Shown piece by piece: positions 1-8,752 of a DNA stretch of 64,000 bases. Made by a program: the position numbers and the translations under genes. The notes below the pieces were generated by a model. That model was not told the origin of the DNA. It searched no databases and saw only the letters and a list, made by a program, of their open reading frames with translations. The stretch is taken from the NCBI GenBank assembly GCA_903905585.1, contig CAIVHB010000084.1:1-64000 (forward strand), in the 5' to 3' direction. Position 1 is the first letter of the stretch. Each line of letters opens with the position of its first letter. Source of the DNA: an uncultured Ferrovum sp. GTDB lineage: Bacteria; Pseudomonadota; Gammaproteobacteria; Burkholderiales; Ferrovaceae.

Positions 1-2
1 AC

Positions 3-893
3 ATGGCCATTTTGCTTCAGTTGCTTCTGAGTGGCGTTGCGCTCGGCATGATCTATGCTGTGATTGCCTTTGGCTATCAAAGTACCTTCGCAACTTCAGG
101 CACCCTTAATTTCGGACAAGGTGAAGCCTTAATGTTGGGGGCCATGGTAGGTTTGAGCATGGCTGGGAACGTAGCCGGTGGTCCGTACATCAACTATTGG
201 GCAATGATCCCGATTGTGCTGATTTTTGGCGCCCTGCAGGGCGCAGTCGTAGAGCGAATTGGGGTGCGGCCCGCAATCAAAACCAAAAGCGAGTTTGGTT
301 GGATTATGTCAACCATTGCGCTCGGCATTATTTTCAGAAACGTAGCAGAGAATGTTTGGGGGCGCGATGACATGCCATTTCCTTCCCCTCTGCCAACAGA
401 TCCCTTACATATTTTTGGCGCCAGCGTTCTCCCAATGGAATTACTGGTGGTCGTTGGGGCAATTGTCATGATGGTGGGTGTAGAGATTTTTAATCGGCGC
501 AGTATTTATGGCAAGGCAGTCGTAGCAACCTCCACCGACCGAGATGCAGCAGGCTTAATGGGAATTAATACTGGCTTAGTGATTACCTTTTCTTACGCAC
601 TCTCCTCTGCAACGGCCGCTTTTGCCGGAGTGTTGATTGCACCCATCACCCTGACCGGCGCCAGCATGGGCGCGGTACTGGGGCTCAAAGCGTTTGCTGT
701 AGCCATTATTGGCGGCCTTAACTCTGGCTTAGGTGTGATCGTTGGGGGCATCTTATTAGGGGTTGCGGAGACCACCACAGGATTCTACATCTCAACTGGC
801 TATAAAGATGTGCCTGGACTCATCCTGTTGTTGCTGGTGTTATCGGTCAAACCTGCCGGCTTATTCGGCAAATCCGTTATTAAGAAGGTTTAA
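3..893 (+). CDS. livH: Branched-chain amino acid ABC transporter permease LivH
   Basis: Inner-membrane permease of a LIV-type (HAAT family) importer for branched-chain or related amino acids. The 296-residue protein is hydrophobic throughout, with about eight membrane segments, and starts with the LivH-like stretch LLQLLLSGVALGMIYAVIAFG. The sequence FGQGEALMLGA near residue 37 occupies the place of the family's INFAHGE motif. The ATG lies three bases into the window, so the ribosome binding site cannot be seen, but the N-terminus matches family starts. The LivM-LivG fusion begins 3 bases after the stop and LivF follows, so this is one operon. The periplasmic binding protein is not in view and presumably lies upstream. 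The substrate is inferred from family only; a urea-type (Urt) permease is less likely because of the length. Confidence 0.9.
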   Translation: MAILLQLLLSGVALGMIYAVIAFGYQSTFATSGTLNFGQGEALMLGAMVGLSMAGNVAGGPYINYWAMIPIVLIFGALQGAVVERIGVRPAIKTKSEFGWIMSTIALGIIFRNVAENVWGRDDMPFPSPLPTDPLHIFGASVLPMELLVVVGAIVMMVGVEIFNRRSIYGKAVVATSTDRDAAGLMGINTGLVITFSYALSSATAAFAGVLIAPITLTGASMGAVLGLKAFAVAIIGGLNSGLGVIVGGILLGVAETTTGFYISTGYKDVPGLILLLLVLSVKPAGLFGKSVIKKV

Positions 894-896
894 GCG

Positions 897-2846
897 ATGA
901 AGCGTTCCCATCTATTTCTTTCTTTACTCGGTATGGCTTTTGCTTTAGCTCTCCCGATTGTTGTGACGAACGAATATTACGTTCACCAATTCGTCCTCAT
1001 AGCTATTTATGCAACGCTCTTGTTTGGCCTAGATATTGTGGTCGGCTTTACTGGAGAAGTTTCGCTGGCGCATGCTGGGCTATTTGGAATTGGTGCTTAC
1101 ACAGCAGGCATTTTGACTTGGAAACTGGGATTTCCTTTTTACGCTGCCCTGCCCTTCAGTATCGCCGTGACTTCAGGATTTGGGGCCATTCTGGCGCTTC
1201 CCGCACTTCAAGTGACCGGCCCCTACCTGGCAATGGTAACGCTAGCTTTTGGCACAATTGCACAAATTTTAATTAACGAAATGACTTTTCTTACCAACGG
1301 AGCAATGGGGCTGACCATCCATAAGCCCTCTCTGTTTGGTTTTATATTGCAAGAATCGCAATACTACTACTGTGCCCTGACGATCTTTTTCTTTGCCATG
1401 ATCGCGGTGCATCGAATTTTACGATCGCATCTAGGTCGCGCCTTTGAAGCCCTTCGCGGCAGTCCTGTTGCTTCAGATTGTATGGGTGTGAGCGTTTATT
1501 TTTATAAAGTATTTGCATTTGTAATCAGCGCTGGGTTGGCTGGTTTAGCCGGTGGCATGTTTACCTATAACGAACTCTACATCGCCCCTAATACTTTTAA
1601 CTTTGAACTCACCATTCTGTTCCTCCTCGCCATCATCATGGGCGGAAGAAAAAGCCGCGCAGGCGCAGTGCTTGGTGCAACAATTGTGGTGTTGCTTCCT
1701 AATTTACTCGATGACATTGAATTATTCCGCTATCTCGCTGAATTCGCTGTCACCGTCGTTGCAATTCGTGCGGGTTTCGTGTTTAAAAAAGAGGGGGTAA
1801 GCGGGCTCAAGGATTTATTGATTCCTGGTGTGGGCTCGGTACTTCTGTTGGCGGCATCATTCAAACTTGAGAACATGACCAACTGGCGAATTACGATTTT
1901 TGGCCTGTTGATTTTGTTTGTTGTGTACTACCTGCAAGAAGGCATTATTGGTTGGGCAAAAGAAGTTTATGTTACTTGGAAAGGTGACAAGAAATCCACA
2001 GCATTGAGCAGCGAAGAACTGAACGTTGACCCCTCAATTGCGTTGAGTTCAGAACACGCTGGCAACATTCAGAGCGCTGATGGCATCCTGCTACAAGCCA
2101 AAGGAATTCTGATGCAATTTGGTGGTTTGAAGGCACTCAATGAAGTAGACCTCAGCATCAAAAAAGGAACCGTGCATGGTTTGATTGGCCCGAATGGATC
2201 GGGTAAATCCACCATGATGAACGTACTTACCGGGATCTATAAGCCTACGTCTGGTTCTGTTCAATTTAATGGAAAAGAATTATCTGGATTGCCCCCTGCA
2301 GATATTGCACAGCAAGGGATTGCGCGGACTTTTCAAAATATTCAGTTGTTTGGTGAGATGACTGCTCTTGAAAATGTGCTTGTTGGCCTGCATCATACCT
2401 TTCACAGCAATTTGCTTTCAGTGATTTTGTCTACGCCTAGCCAATGTAGCGAAGAACAGGCAGCTCGTGCCCGGGCTGCAGCCATTCTAAAATTTGTAGG
2501 CCTGAGCGATGTGGCGCATGAGCAAGCACGTAATCTTGCCTATGGCCGTCAGCGGCTATTAGAGATCGGACGTGCCTTGGCCCTAGACCCTCAGTTATTG
2601 TTACTTGATGAACCCGCAGCAGGCCTGACTCCTGCTGAAATCCCTGACCTTATTGCGATTATTGGTCGCATTCGCGAACAAGGAATTACTGTCATTCTGA
2701 TTGAGCATCATATGGATGTGGTGATGAGTATTTGTGATCGTGTTTCAGTGCTCGACTTCGGACAAAAAATTTCTGAGGGTTTGCCAGCTGAAGTACAGAG
2801 CGATCCGCGCGTGATTGAAGCCTATCTGGGCGGTCAGCCAGCCTAA
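897..2846 (+). CDS. Fused LivM permease - LivG ATPase of branched-chain amino acid ABC transporter
   Basis: One uninterrupted 649-residue frame joins two subunits that are usually separate. Residues 1 to about 355 are a LivM permease with multiple membrane helices and the family segment GFTGEVSLAHAGLFGIGAY near residue 50. After a polar linker (about 360-395), residues 396-649 are a LivG ATPase with Walker A GPNGSGKST (431-439), a signature region around LAYGRQRLLEIGRAL, Walker B LLLLDEPAAGL and an H-loop histidine in LIEHH. The signature departs from the textbook LSGGQ, as is usual in LivG. There is no stop or frame slip across the linker. The LivM part also carries an extra hydrophobic stretch around residues 310-350. 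LivF follows 17 bases later, giving the second ATPase of the complex. Confidence 0.9.
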   Translation: MKRSHLFLSLLGMAFALALPIVVTNEYYVHQFVLIAIYATLLFGLDIVVGFTGEVSLAHAGLFGIGAYTAGILTWKLGFPFYAALPFSIAVTSGFGAILALPALQVTGPYLAMVTLAFGTIAQILINEMTFLTNGAMGLTIHKPSLFGFILQESQYYYCALTIFFFAMIAVHRILRSHLGRAFEALRGSPVASDCMGVSVYFYKVFAFVISAGLAGLAGGMFTYNELYIAPNTFNFELTILFLLAIIMGGRKSRAGAVLGATIVVLLPNLLDDIELFRYLAEFAVTVVAIRAGFVFKKEGVSGLKDLLIPGVGSVLLLAASFKLENMTNWRITIFGLLILFVVYYLQEGIIGWAKEVYVTWKGDKKSTALSSEELNVDPSIALSSEHAGNIQSADGILLQAKGILMQFGGLKALNEVDLSIKKGTVHGLIGPNGSGKSTMMNVLTGIYKPTSGSVQFNGKELSGLPPADIAQQGIARTFQNIQLFGEMTALENVLVGLHHTFHSNLLSVILSTPSQCSEEQAARARAAAILKFVGLSDVAHEQARNLAYGRQRLLEIGRALALDPQLLLLDEPAAGLTPAEIPDLIAIIGRIREQGITVILIEHHMDVVMSICDRVSVLDFGQKISEGLPAEVQSDPRVIEAYLGGQPA

Positions 2847-2863
2847 AGGGAGAAAACACAAAA

Positions 2864-3586
2864 ATGTTAGAAGTTAAAAATCTCACCGCCGCCTATGGCC
2901 AGGTCAGCGTATTGCATGGTGTTAGTCTAAAAGTAGAAAAAGGCCAACTTGTTACCTTAATCGGTTCGAATGGAGCAGGAAAAACAACGACCATGCGCGC
3001 GATTAGCGGCATGATCAGCCCTACCGGTGGCGATATTTTGCTAGGAGGAAAGTCTATTGGTGGCTTGGCCTCTCATCAGATCAGCAAATTAGGTGTTGCG
3101 CATAGCCCTGAAGGCAGAAGGGTATTTCCAACGCAAAGCGTCAGAGACAATCTTTTGCTTGGCGCATTTTCGCGCCTTACCATGGGGCGTGAACGCGGAG
3201 ACGTTGAAGGCGATTTAGAGCGGTCTTTGGATTTGTTTCCCCGACTACGCGAACGTAAAGACCAACTTGCTGGCACCTTATCTGGCGGGGAGCAACAAAT
3301 GTTAGCGATGGCGCGTGCTTTAATGCTCAAGCCCGAAGTACTGTTGCTGGATGAACCCTCAATGGGCTTAGCACCCATCTTAGTGGAAGAGGTATTCCAT
3401 ATCATCAAGCGCCTGAAGCAAGAAGGCGTGACCATGTTATTGGTAGAACAGTTTGCTGCTGCTGCCCTAGGTGTAGCCGATTATGGTTATGTAATGGAAA
3501 ACGGTCGTATTGCAGTTGAAGGTCTCGCTGCCCAACTACAAAACGATCCCAAAGTTAAGGAAGCATATTTAGGCGGTGGCCACTAA
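2864..3586 (+). CDS. livF: Branched-chain amino acid ABC transporter ATP-binding protein LivF
   Basis: This is the second cytoplasmic ATPase of the importer, pairing with the LivG half of the preceding fusion. The 240-residue protein has Walker A GSNGAGKT (34-41), the signature LSGGEQQ, Walker B LLLDEPSMGL and the LivF-typical tail ending EAYLGGGH. A purine-rich AAGGGAGA ribosome binding site at 2846-2853 lies 10 bases before the ATG. It is the last gene of the operon; the convergent ubiB gene ends 35 bases further on, and no terminator hairpin is evident in that short gap. Confidence 0.93.
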   Translation: MLEVKNLTAAYGQVSVLHGVSLKVEKGQLVTLIGSNGAGKTTTMRAISGMISPTGGDILLGGKSIGGLASHQISKLGVAHSPEGRRVFPTQSVRDNLLLGAFSRLTMGRERGDVEGDLERSLDLFPRLRERKDQLAGTLSGGEQQMLAMARALMLKPEVLLLDEPSMGLAPILVEEVFHIIKRLKQEGVTMLLVEQFAAAALGVADYGYVMENGRIAVEGLAAQLQNDPKVKEAYLGGGH

Positions 3587-3621
3587 TTCCGAGGGGTATG
3601 CAAATCTAAGCAACGTGTCCT

Positions 3622-5145
3622 TTAACGAATAAGCCAAGCCAAAAATTCGGCAAAAGCCAAACCACTCAAAGCACCAAGCAGCAAATACACCCAGCGACTT
3701 AATCGCCTTTGCTCCACGATTAAACTCTCGATCAGGCCTTGCTGATTTGCGCGCAGATGACTCTCTTCCAAGTAACGTGAAGCCAAACGAGGCAACTGAG
3801 GAATGAGGTAGGCCCAATGTGGACCCTCTTTTTCTAATTCTTTAACGGCTCGACGCCAGCCTACTTGCTCATTCATCCAACGCTCAAGAAAGGGCTTAGC
3901 AGTCTTCCATAGATCGAGCTCGGGATCGAGGTCCCGCCCAAGGCCCTCAATATTCAGCAAGGTTTTTTGCAACAATACCAACTGGGGTTGCACCTCCATC
4001 TGGAATCTTCGCGAAACCTGAAACAGGCGCAATAATACACGCCCGAATGAAATTTCTTTCAATGGTCTATCAAAGATAGGCTCACACACTGAACGTATAG
4101 CGCGTTCAAATTCTTCTACTCGGGTATCCGCCGGCACCCAACCCGCCTCCAGATGTGCTTCGGCCACGCGACGATAATCCCGACGGAAAAACCCAATCAG
4201 GTTTTGAGCCAAATAATCTTTATCCCGCTGCTCTAAGGCCCCCACAATTCCAAAATCTAAACCTATCCACACTCCGTCATCGGCCACGAAAATATTACCT
4301 GGATGCATATCCGCGTGAAAAAACCCATCACGAAAAACTTGAGTAAAAAATATTTCCACCCCATCTTTAGCTAGCTTAGGGATATCTATTCCCTTGGTAC
4401 GCAGGATGTCAACTTTGGATACGGGTGTTCCAATCATCCGCTCCATTACCATGACTTGGTGATCACACCAATCCCAATAGACTTCAGGGATGCGCAATAA
4501 AGTTCCTTCGATAAAATTACGACGCAGTTGGCTGGCGTTAGATGCCTCAATCAACAAATCTAATTCGTCACGCAAATGGCGGGCAAACTCTTCCACCACT
4601 TCACGAGGGCGCAGGCGCCTTCCACCCGGAAGTGATTCAAGTACGCGGGCCGCAGTTCGCATGAGATTGAGATCTCGGGCAATAACTGAGGCAATACCAG
4701 GGCGCAAGATTTTGACAGCTACTTCACGTCCATCTAACAAGGTAGCAAAATGCACCTGAGCCACTGAAGCGCTGGCCACTGGTTTTTCATCAAATTGCTC
4801 AAAGACCTGAGTCAGGTCAGGGCCATAAACATCGGTCAACACCTTACGCGCAGCAGCCCATGTAAATGGTGGCACTTGATCTTGCAGAAGCGCCAATTCA
4901 TCGGCTATATCAAGGGGTAATAAATCACGTCGGGTTGAAAGAGCTTGTCCCAACTTCACAAAAATTGGACCCAAGCCCTCCAGTGCCAATCTCAGTCGCA
5001 TCCCTCTGGGTGCATTAGAAATATTTTTGAACCCGCCCCTTGGCAAACGCAGGATCAAAGAGAATGGCTGCGGGAGTGAAACTAAACCATCAAGGCGATA
5101 ACGCCATGCCACCCATAGAATTCGAATCAGTCGCAGCAGGCCCAT
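3622..5145 (-). CDS. ubiB: UbiB, ABC1/ADCK-family atypical kinase for ubiquinone biosynthesis
   Basis: Membrane-associated ATPase or atypical kinase needed for ubiquinone synthesis, thought to help extract lipid intermediates for the Ubi enzymes. Family marks are the KxGQ region ([15 protein letters not shown]), the Ala/Ser-rich nucleotide loop ASASVAQVH, the lysine in AVKILRPG, the catalytic-type stretch HADMHPGN and the DFG in GLDFGIVG. The C-terminus holds one or two membrane helices (ending EFLAWLIR). I place the start at the ATG at 5145, which has GAG 7-8 bases upstream. A TTG at 5157 overlapping the ubiJ stop would add four residues but has no visible ribosome binding site. It is the last gene of the ubi operon. 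Confidence 0.92.
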   Translation of the reverse strand: MGLLRLIRILWVAWRYRLDGLVSLPQPFSLILRLPRGGFKNISNAPRGMRLRLALEGLGPIFVKLGQALSTRRDLLPLDIADELALLQDQVPPFTWAAARKVLTDVYGPDLTQVFEQFDEKPVASASVAQVHFATLLDGREVAVKILRPGIASVIARDLNLMRTAARVLESLPGGRRLRPREVVEEFARHLRDELDLLIEASNASQLRRNFIEGTLLRIPEVYWDWCDHQVMVMERMIGTPVSKVDILRTKGIDIPKLAKDGVEIFFTQVFRDGFFHADMHPGNIFVADDGVWIGLDFGIVGALEQRDKDYLAQNLIGFFRRDYRRVAEAHLEAGWVPADTRVEEFERAIRSVCEPIFDRPLKEISFGRVLLRLFQVSRRFQMEVQPQLVLLQKTLLNIEGLGRDLDPELDLWKTAKPFLERWMNEQVGWRRAVKELEKEGPHWAYLIPQLPRLASRYLEESHLRANQQGLIESLIVEQRRLSRWVYLLLGALSGLAFAEFLAWLIR

Positions 5146-5153
5146 AAGTGATC

Positions 5154-5771
5154 TCAATGAGAGGTGGTTTTTTCTTTAAAGCGAGCTTCAAGACGAGCTA
5201 TTCTTTGCTCAAGTCGATCCGTAGCATCACGCACATTATCAATATCGTCGCAATGCTGAGAAACAATATCCTCAGAAGGAAATAAGCGTGCCTCATGCAT
5301 TGCATAGTCAGTGCTAGATCGTGCCAAACGACCAGCCGCTTCTGTGCCCCATGTAAAAAAACTGTGAAGTTTTTGCGCTATTTGCTCTGAGGCAATATCA
5401 CCGAGATAAGGCGCCATCCACTCAGCAGGATCAGGTCGCAAATGTCGTGCAATAAAAGCCAATTCTGCAGCAAGCCCAGCGTTTCCCTCAATTCTTACCT
5501 CACGCATGATGGCATCCATTCCTTTACCCAACACTGAAAGCTTTTCAGAAGGCAATGAGAAATGAACCCCAGGATTTGAGCGAAGTGAATCAAAGGCAGC
5601 TTGATCAGACAAACCTTGGGGCAAGCCGTCTGAGTCGAGTAATAATTCCCCCACTACCCCAGCCACATCCCAAGCAATCCGATGCCCTGCAAATGGCTGA
5701 AGACGCTCCTGAACCCAGGGAGCGTCCGTAATAAGCCGCCTCAATATTGGGGCGACAATTCGACCCGTCAC
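5154..5771 (-). CDS. ubiJ: UbiJ, SCP2-domain ubiquinone biosynthesis accessory factor
   Basis: Lipid-binding accessory factor of the Ubi complex: an SCP2-type sterol-carrier domain followed by a C-terminal coiled coil ([17 protein letters not shown]). It resembles E. coli UbiJ in length and in the stretch [20 protein letters not shown]. The open frame extends back to an ATG at 5840, deep inside the upstream gene. The GTG at 5771 is preferred because it forms a GTGA overlap with the upstream stop, has AGGTGG just before it and gives 205 residues, close to the roughly 201 of E. coli UbiJ. The gene sits between the Tim44-like gene and ubiB, consistent with a ubiE-ubiJ-ubiB pathway operon. Confidence 0.82.
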   Translation of the reverse strand: MTGRIVAPILRRLITDAPWVQERLQPFAGHRIAWDVAGVVGELLLDSDGLPQGLSDQAAFDSLRSNPGVHFSLPSEKLSVLGKGMDAIMREVRIEGNAGLAAELAFIARHLRPDPAEWMAPYLGDIASEQIAQKLHSFFTWGTEAAGRLARSSTDYAMHEARLFPSEDIVSQHCDDIDNVRDATDRLEQRIARLEARFKEKTTSH

Positions 5772-6718
5772 GCCACCTGCTGGATGCCCACAAGCAACCA
5801 GGATGAGTGAGGGTCGCTTAAAAGTTTTCTTACATGCCAAATTTCGTTGACTGATTCTGGCGTAGCCCTATCTTCACTGATTGTGGCCTGATACTGCACG
5901 CTCGCAATGGCTTCATTATTTTCAATACTTAAATCGAGCAATTGAGCATCTACCGTCAGCACATCTACGCGTTGTTGAGCAGCGCCACGCTCTTGTATAG
6001 CCAACGATATCTCTGCATACATTTGTGGGGTTGTAAATTGACGCAAGTCGTTCAAATCACCTGCATCGTTAGCAGCCTGCAACCTCACGTAAGCCAATTT
6101 TGCTTCGCGAATAAAGGCAGGAAGATCAAATCCAGGTGGAAGATTCAAAGGAGGCTGCTCCGACACTGATTGCTGCCCCGATGCACCGTAAGTGCCTTGA
6201 GGGACATATTGTGGCTGCGGTGGAACTTCCGCATAGCCTCCCGACACTGCTTCTGCATAGTGCTGAGGTGGAGCCGAAAATAAAAAACGCCGGACTAAGA
6301 AGATAAATCCTGCTACCAAAAGCCCCATGAACACAATATTCATTAGGCCACCACCGAAATCCCCACCACCGAATCCGCCCCCGTGCCCACCAAACAACAA
6401 TCCTCCAAGTAAGGCTCCACCTGCGAATCCAGCAAGGGGGCCTAGCCAGCTATTTCGCTGAGGCACGGGTGCAGGAGCCACCTGGGGCCTAACAGGGGCA
6501 GGAGCAGCTGCAGTACCCGGCACACCAGGGGCGTTGGGGCGAGCAGCGTTAGGCGCAGCCGGAGAAGGAGTAGGAGCGCGCTGCATGCTTTGCGTATCAC
6601 GTTGACGCCCCACACTTCCACCGCCACCCAAGCGTTTGGCGGCAAATGCATCTTGAATCCCTAGCGAAAAGCAGAGAACAAGAAGCACCAGTACTGAAAA
6701 ACGAGAGAATGTATTCAT
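5768..6718 (-). CDS. Tim44-like domain protein with signal peptide
   Basis: A 316-residue protein of unknown function found in ubi clusters of betaproteobacteria. It has an N-terminal signal peptide (hydrophobic residues 8-22, likely cleavage after AFA near residue 26), then a Pro/Ala-rich region (about 45-95), a Gly-rich hydrophobic patch (about 95-125), a membrane helix (about 128-145) and a C-terminal Tim44/MRPL45-like domain from about residue 195 (FIREAKLAYVRLQAAND). The C-terminal fold is known from proteins that work at membranes or bind lipids. Its place between ubiE and ubiJ suggests a link to quinone synthesis, but that is inference. The ATG at 6718 follows the ubiE stop by 3 bases, and its stop overlaps the ubiJ GTG. 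Confidence 0.8.
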   Translation of the reverse strand: MNTFSRFSVLVLLVLCFSLGIQDAFAAKRLGGGGSVGRQRDTQSMQRAPTPSPAAPNAARPNAPGVPGTAAAPAPVRPQVAPAPVPQRNSWLGPLAGFAGGALLGGLLFGGHGGGFGGGDFGGGLMNIVFMGLLVAGFIFLVRRFLFSAPPQHYAEAVSGGYAEVPPQPQYVPQGTYGASGQQSVSEQPPLNLPPGFDLPAFIREAKLAYVRLQAANDAGDLNDLRQFTTPQMYAEISLAIQERGAAQQRVDVLTVDAQLLDLSIENNEAIASVQYQATISEDRATPESVNEIWHVRKLLSDPHSSWLLVGIQQVA

Positions 6719-6721
6719 ATT

Positions 6722-7444
6722 TTAGTAACGATATCCCATGTGAAGCGCAACAATTCCCGCGCTAAGGTTGTGGAACTTAACACTAAGAAAACCAGCGTCC
6801 TGCATCATTATCTTAAGTTTATCTTGGTCAGGATGCATACGAATGGACTCCGCTAGGTAGCGATAGCTTTCGGCATCTCCTGCTACCCATTGTCCCATTC
6901 GCGGAAGCACATGCAATGAATAGGCATCATAAGCCAATTTCAAGGGTTCCCATATTTGAGAAAACTCAAGCACAATGGCTTTTCCCCCCGGGGCCAATAC
7001 CCGATACATTTCGGCTAACGCATTTTCCTTGTGGGTCATATTACGCAATCCAAAAGCTACAGTGACCAGATCAAAGCTTTTATCTGCAAATGGCAGTTTT
7101 TCTGCATCGCATTGCACAGCAGGAATGGGGTGACCTCGATCAACCATTCGATCTCTGCCTCGAGCGAGCATGGCAGCATTGATATCAGTCATCACCACAT
7201 GGGGGGTAAGCTGCGAGAAAGCCAACGCCAGATCACCGCTTCCTGAGGCAAGGTCTAGAACCCTATCCCCTTGTTTGACGCGCGCCAATTCAACTGTGAA
7301 ACGCTTCCAAAGCCGATGTAACCCCGCTGACATCAGATCGTTCATTACATCATAGCGATCTGCGACGGAGGTAAAAACAGCCCCTACGCGCCCCGCTTTC
7401 TCAGATTCATCAACCTGGGTAAAACCAAAATGCGTTTTTGTCAC
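6722..7444 (-). CDS. ubiE: UbiE, demethylmenaquinone/2-methoxy-benzoquinol C-methyltransferase
   Basis: SAM-dependent C-methyltransferase of ubiquinone (and, where present, menaquinone) synthesis. The 240-residue protein has the N-terminal [19 protein letters not shown] motif of the UbiE/COQ5 family, the SAM-binding loop [12 protein letters not shown], and the second family signature around [17 protein letters not shown]. The start is GTG at 7444, overlapping the stop of the DUF971 gene (GTGA), so translation is probably coupled. It is followed by the Tim44-like gene, ubiJ and ubiB in one minus-strand operon. Confidence 0.95.
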   Translation of the reverse strand: MTKTHFGFTQVDESEKAGRVGAVFTSVADRYDVMNDLMSAGLHRLWKRFTVELARVKQGDRVLDLASGSGDLALAFSQLTPHVVMTDINAAMLARGRDRMVDRGHPIPAVQCDAEKLPFADKSFDLVTVAFGLRNMTHKENALAEMYRVLAPGGKAIVLEFSQIWEPLKLAYDAYSLHVLPRMGQWVAGDAESYRYLAESIRMHPDQDKLKIMMQDAGFLSVKFHNLSAGIVALHMGYRY

Positions 7445-7809
7445 GCTTTAGACTCCGCCTTGTGTTGGGCGACCTGTTCCAGATAACGTCCCCATAAGAA
7501 GGGTTGGTTTTCACCGATTTCACGTAACCATGCCCAAGAATAAATTCCCGTGTCATGCCCATCATTGAACACAATTTGCACCCCATAGTTCCCAACAGGC
7601 TTTAATTCAAGTATCCCCACATCCTGCTTATTGAGTTGTAATACTTCTTGTCCCGGGCCATGCCCTCTGACTTCAGCTGAAGGCGACTGGACACGTAAAA
7701 ACTCAAAACTAAACTCGAAATGCAGTCCGTCATCGAAACTAATTTTTAGCACTTTGGCAGGCTGATCAAGCGTAAGCTCAGTCGGCCAAGGGATAGTATT
7801 CAAGGCCAT
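7441..7809 (-). CDS. DUF971 domain protein (gamma-butyrobetaine hydroxylase N-terminal-like)
   Basis: A 122-residue single-domain protein of the DUF971 family, the fold that also forms the N-terminal domain of gamma-butyrobetaine hydroxylase. The family pattern is seen in [27 protein letters not shown] and in the C-terminal [14 protein letters not shown]. Small DUF971 proteins have been connected with iron-sulfur cluster handling, but its role here is not shown. It is the first gene of the ubi operon and overlaps ubiE by four bases. The ATG at 7809 faces the phoB promoter region. Confidence 0.85.
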   Translation of the reverse strand: MALNTIPWPTELTLDQPAKVLKISFDDGLHFEFSFEFLRVQSPSAEVRGHGPGQEVLQLNKQDVGILELKPVGNYGVQIVFNDGHDTGIYSWAWLREIGENQPFLWGRYLEQVAQHKAESKA

Positions 7810-7874
7810 TTTTTGAAGGTCCGATAAGATTAATGTTTAGTTTGCAATCATAATCCAAGTACGCCCTAAAGGGG

Positions 7875-7908
7875 TTGTCACAAAAAAGTCACCTCACTGA
7901 TATATAAA
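7875..7908 (+). promoter_or_regulatory. Pho box and -10 element upstream of phoB
   Basis: Two 7-base direct repeats, TTGTCAC (7875-7881) and AAGTCAC (7886-7892), are separated by the AT-only spacer AAAA, an 11-base period. This is the architecture of a PhoB-binding Pho box (CTGTCAT-N4-CTGTCAT). A -10-like TATAAA at 7903-7908 lies 10 bases downstream, the usual distance when the Pho box replaces the -35 element. It implies that phoBR is autoregulated under phosphate limitation. The start codon is 75 bases further on. Confidence 0.7.
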
Positions 7909-7983
7909 TTAAGATGAATAGAAATATGTTTACCTAATTATCATTTCCCTATCCTGTCATTATCCGTCCCCGGAGAAGTTAAC

Positions 7984-8673
7984 GTGGCTGCTCAAATTTT
8001 GGTTGTAGAAGACGAAATCGCTATCCAGGAACTGATCGCCCTGAACGTTCGTCAAGCCGGTCACCGTCCCACCCTAGCTGCCGATGCCGAGGAGGGTCTT
8101 GCTAGGGTGCAGCAAAGTTTGCCTGACCTTATTCTTTTAGACTGGATGCTACCCGGAATGAGCGGAATTGATTTCCTTCGCCGATTACGAGCCAATGGCA
8201 GAACACAAGCTATACCCGTCATTATGCTGACTGCCCGCGCTGAGGAACAAGACAAGTTATTGGGTTTAGAGCACGGGGCTGATGACTACATCACAAAACC
8301 CTTTTCTACACGCGAACTCAATGCTCGTATCAAGGCCGTTTTACGTCGCCGTGCGCCTCAGATGACCGAAGACCGAGTGGAATTTGGTGATCTGGTCTTA
8401 GATCCTTCTACCCACCGTATTTCAGCCAATGGCGCTGACATCGCTGTGGGGCCAACAGAGTTCAAATTACTACACTTCTTCATGACCCATCCAGAGCGCG
8501 TGTACTCTCGTACTCAAATCCTCGATCAGGTATGGGGCGACCATGTTTTCATAGAAGAACGTACGGTAGATGTGCATATACGCCGCTTGCGCTCTGCACT
8601 GAATGCTACTGGACATGATCGCTTGCTCCAGACGGTTCGTGGATCAGGCTATCGCTTCACTCGGGTCGCCTAG
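7984..8673 (+). CDS. phoB: Phosphate regulon response regulator PhoB
   Basis: OmpR/PhoB-family response regulator. Residues 1-120 form the receiver domain with acidic residues E9/D10, phospho-acceptor D53 (LLDWMLPGM), T82 and K104 of ITKPFS. Residues 130-229 form the winged-helix DNA-binding domain (VGPTEFKLLHFFM, ERTVDVHIRRLR, RGSGYRF). The start is GTG at 7984 with GGAGAAG (7972-7978) as ribosome binding site. PhoB rather than another family member is supported by the Pho box upstream and phoR downstream. phoU and pst genes are not in this window. Confidence 0.93.
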   Translation: MAAQILVVEDEIAIQELIALNVRQAGHRPTLAADAEEGLARVQQSLPDLILLDWMLPGMSGIDFLRRLRANGRTQAIPVIMLTARAEEQDKLLGLEHGADDYITKPFSTRELNARIKAVLRRRAPQMTEDRVEFGDLVLDPSTHRISANGADIAVGPTEFKLLHFFMTHPERVYSRTQILDQVWGDHVFIEERTVDVHIRRLRSALNATGHDRLLQTVRGSGYRFTRVA

Positions 8674-8752
8674 CTTAATCTTAATAGGTACAAGGCAATA
8701 CTGTTCATAGCCAATATCTAGCCATAGCGTGTGCAGATGTTAAGCTAGAGAG

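Noticed and set aside
7954-7971. CTGTCAT near the phoB start as a second Pho box
   Set aside because: The partner repeats 11 bases on either side are poor (ATTTCCC, CGTCCCC), and it lies downstream of the likely transcript start.
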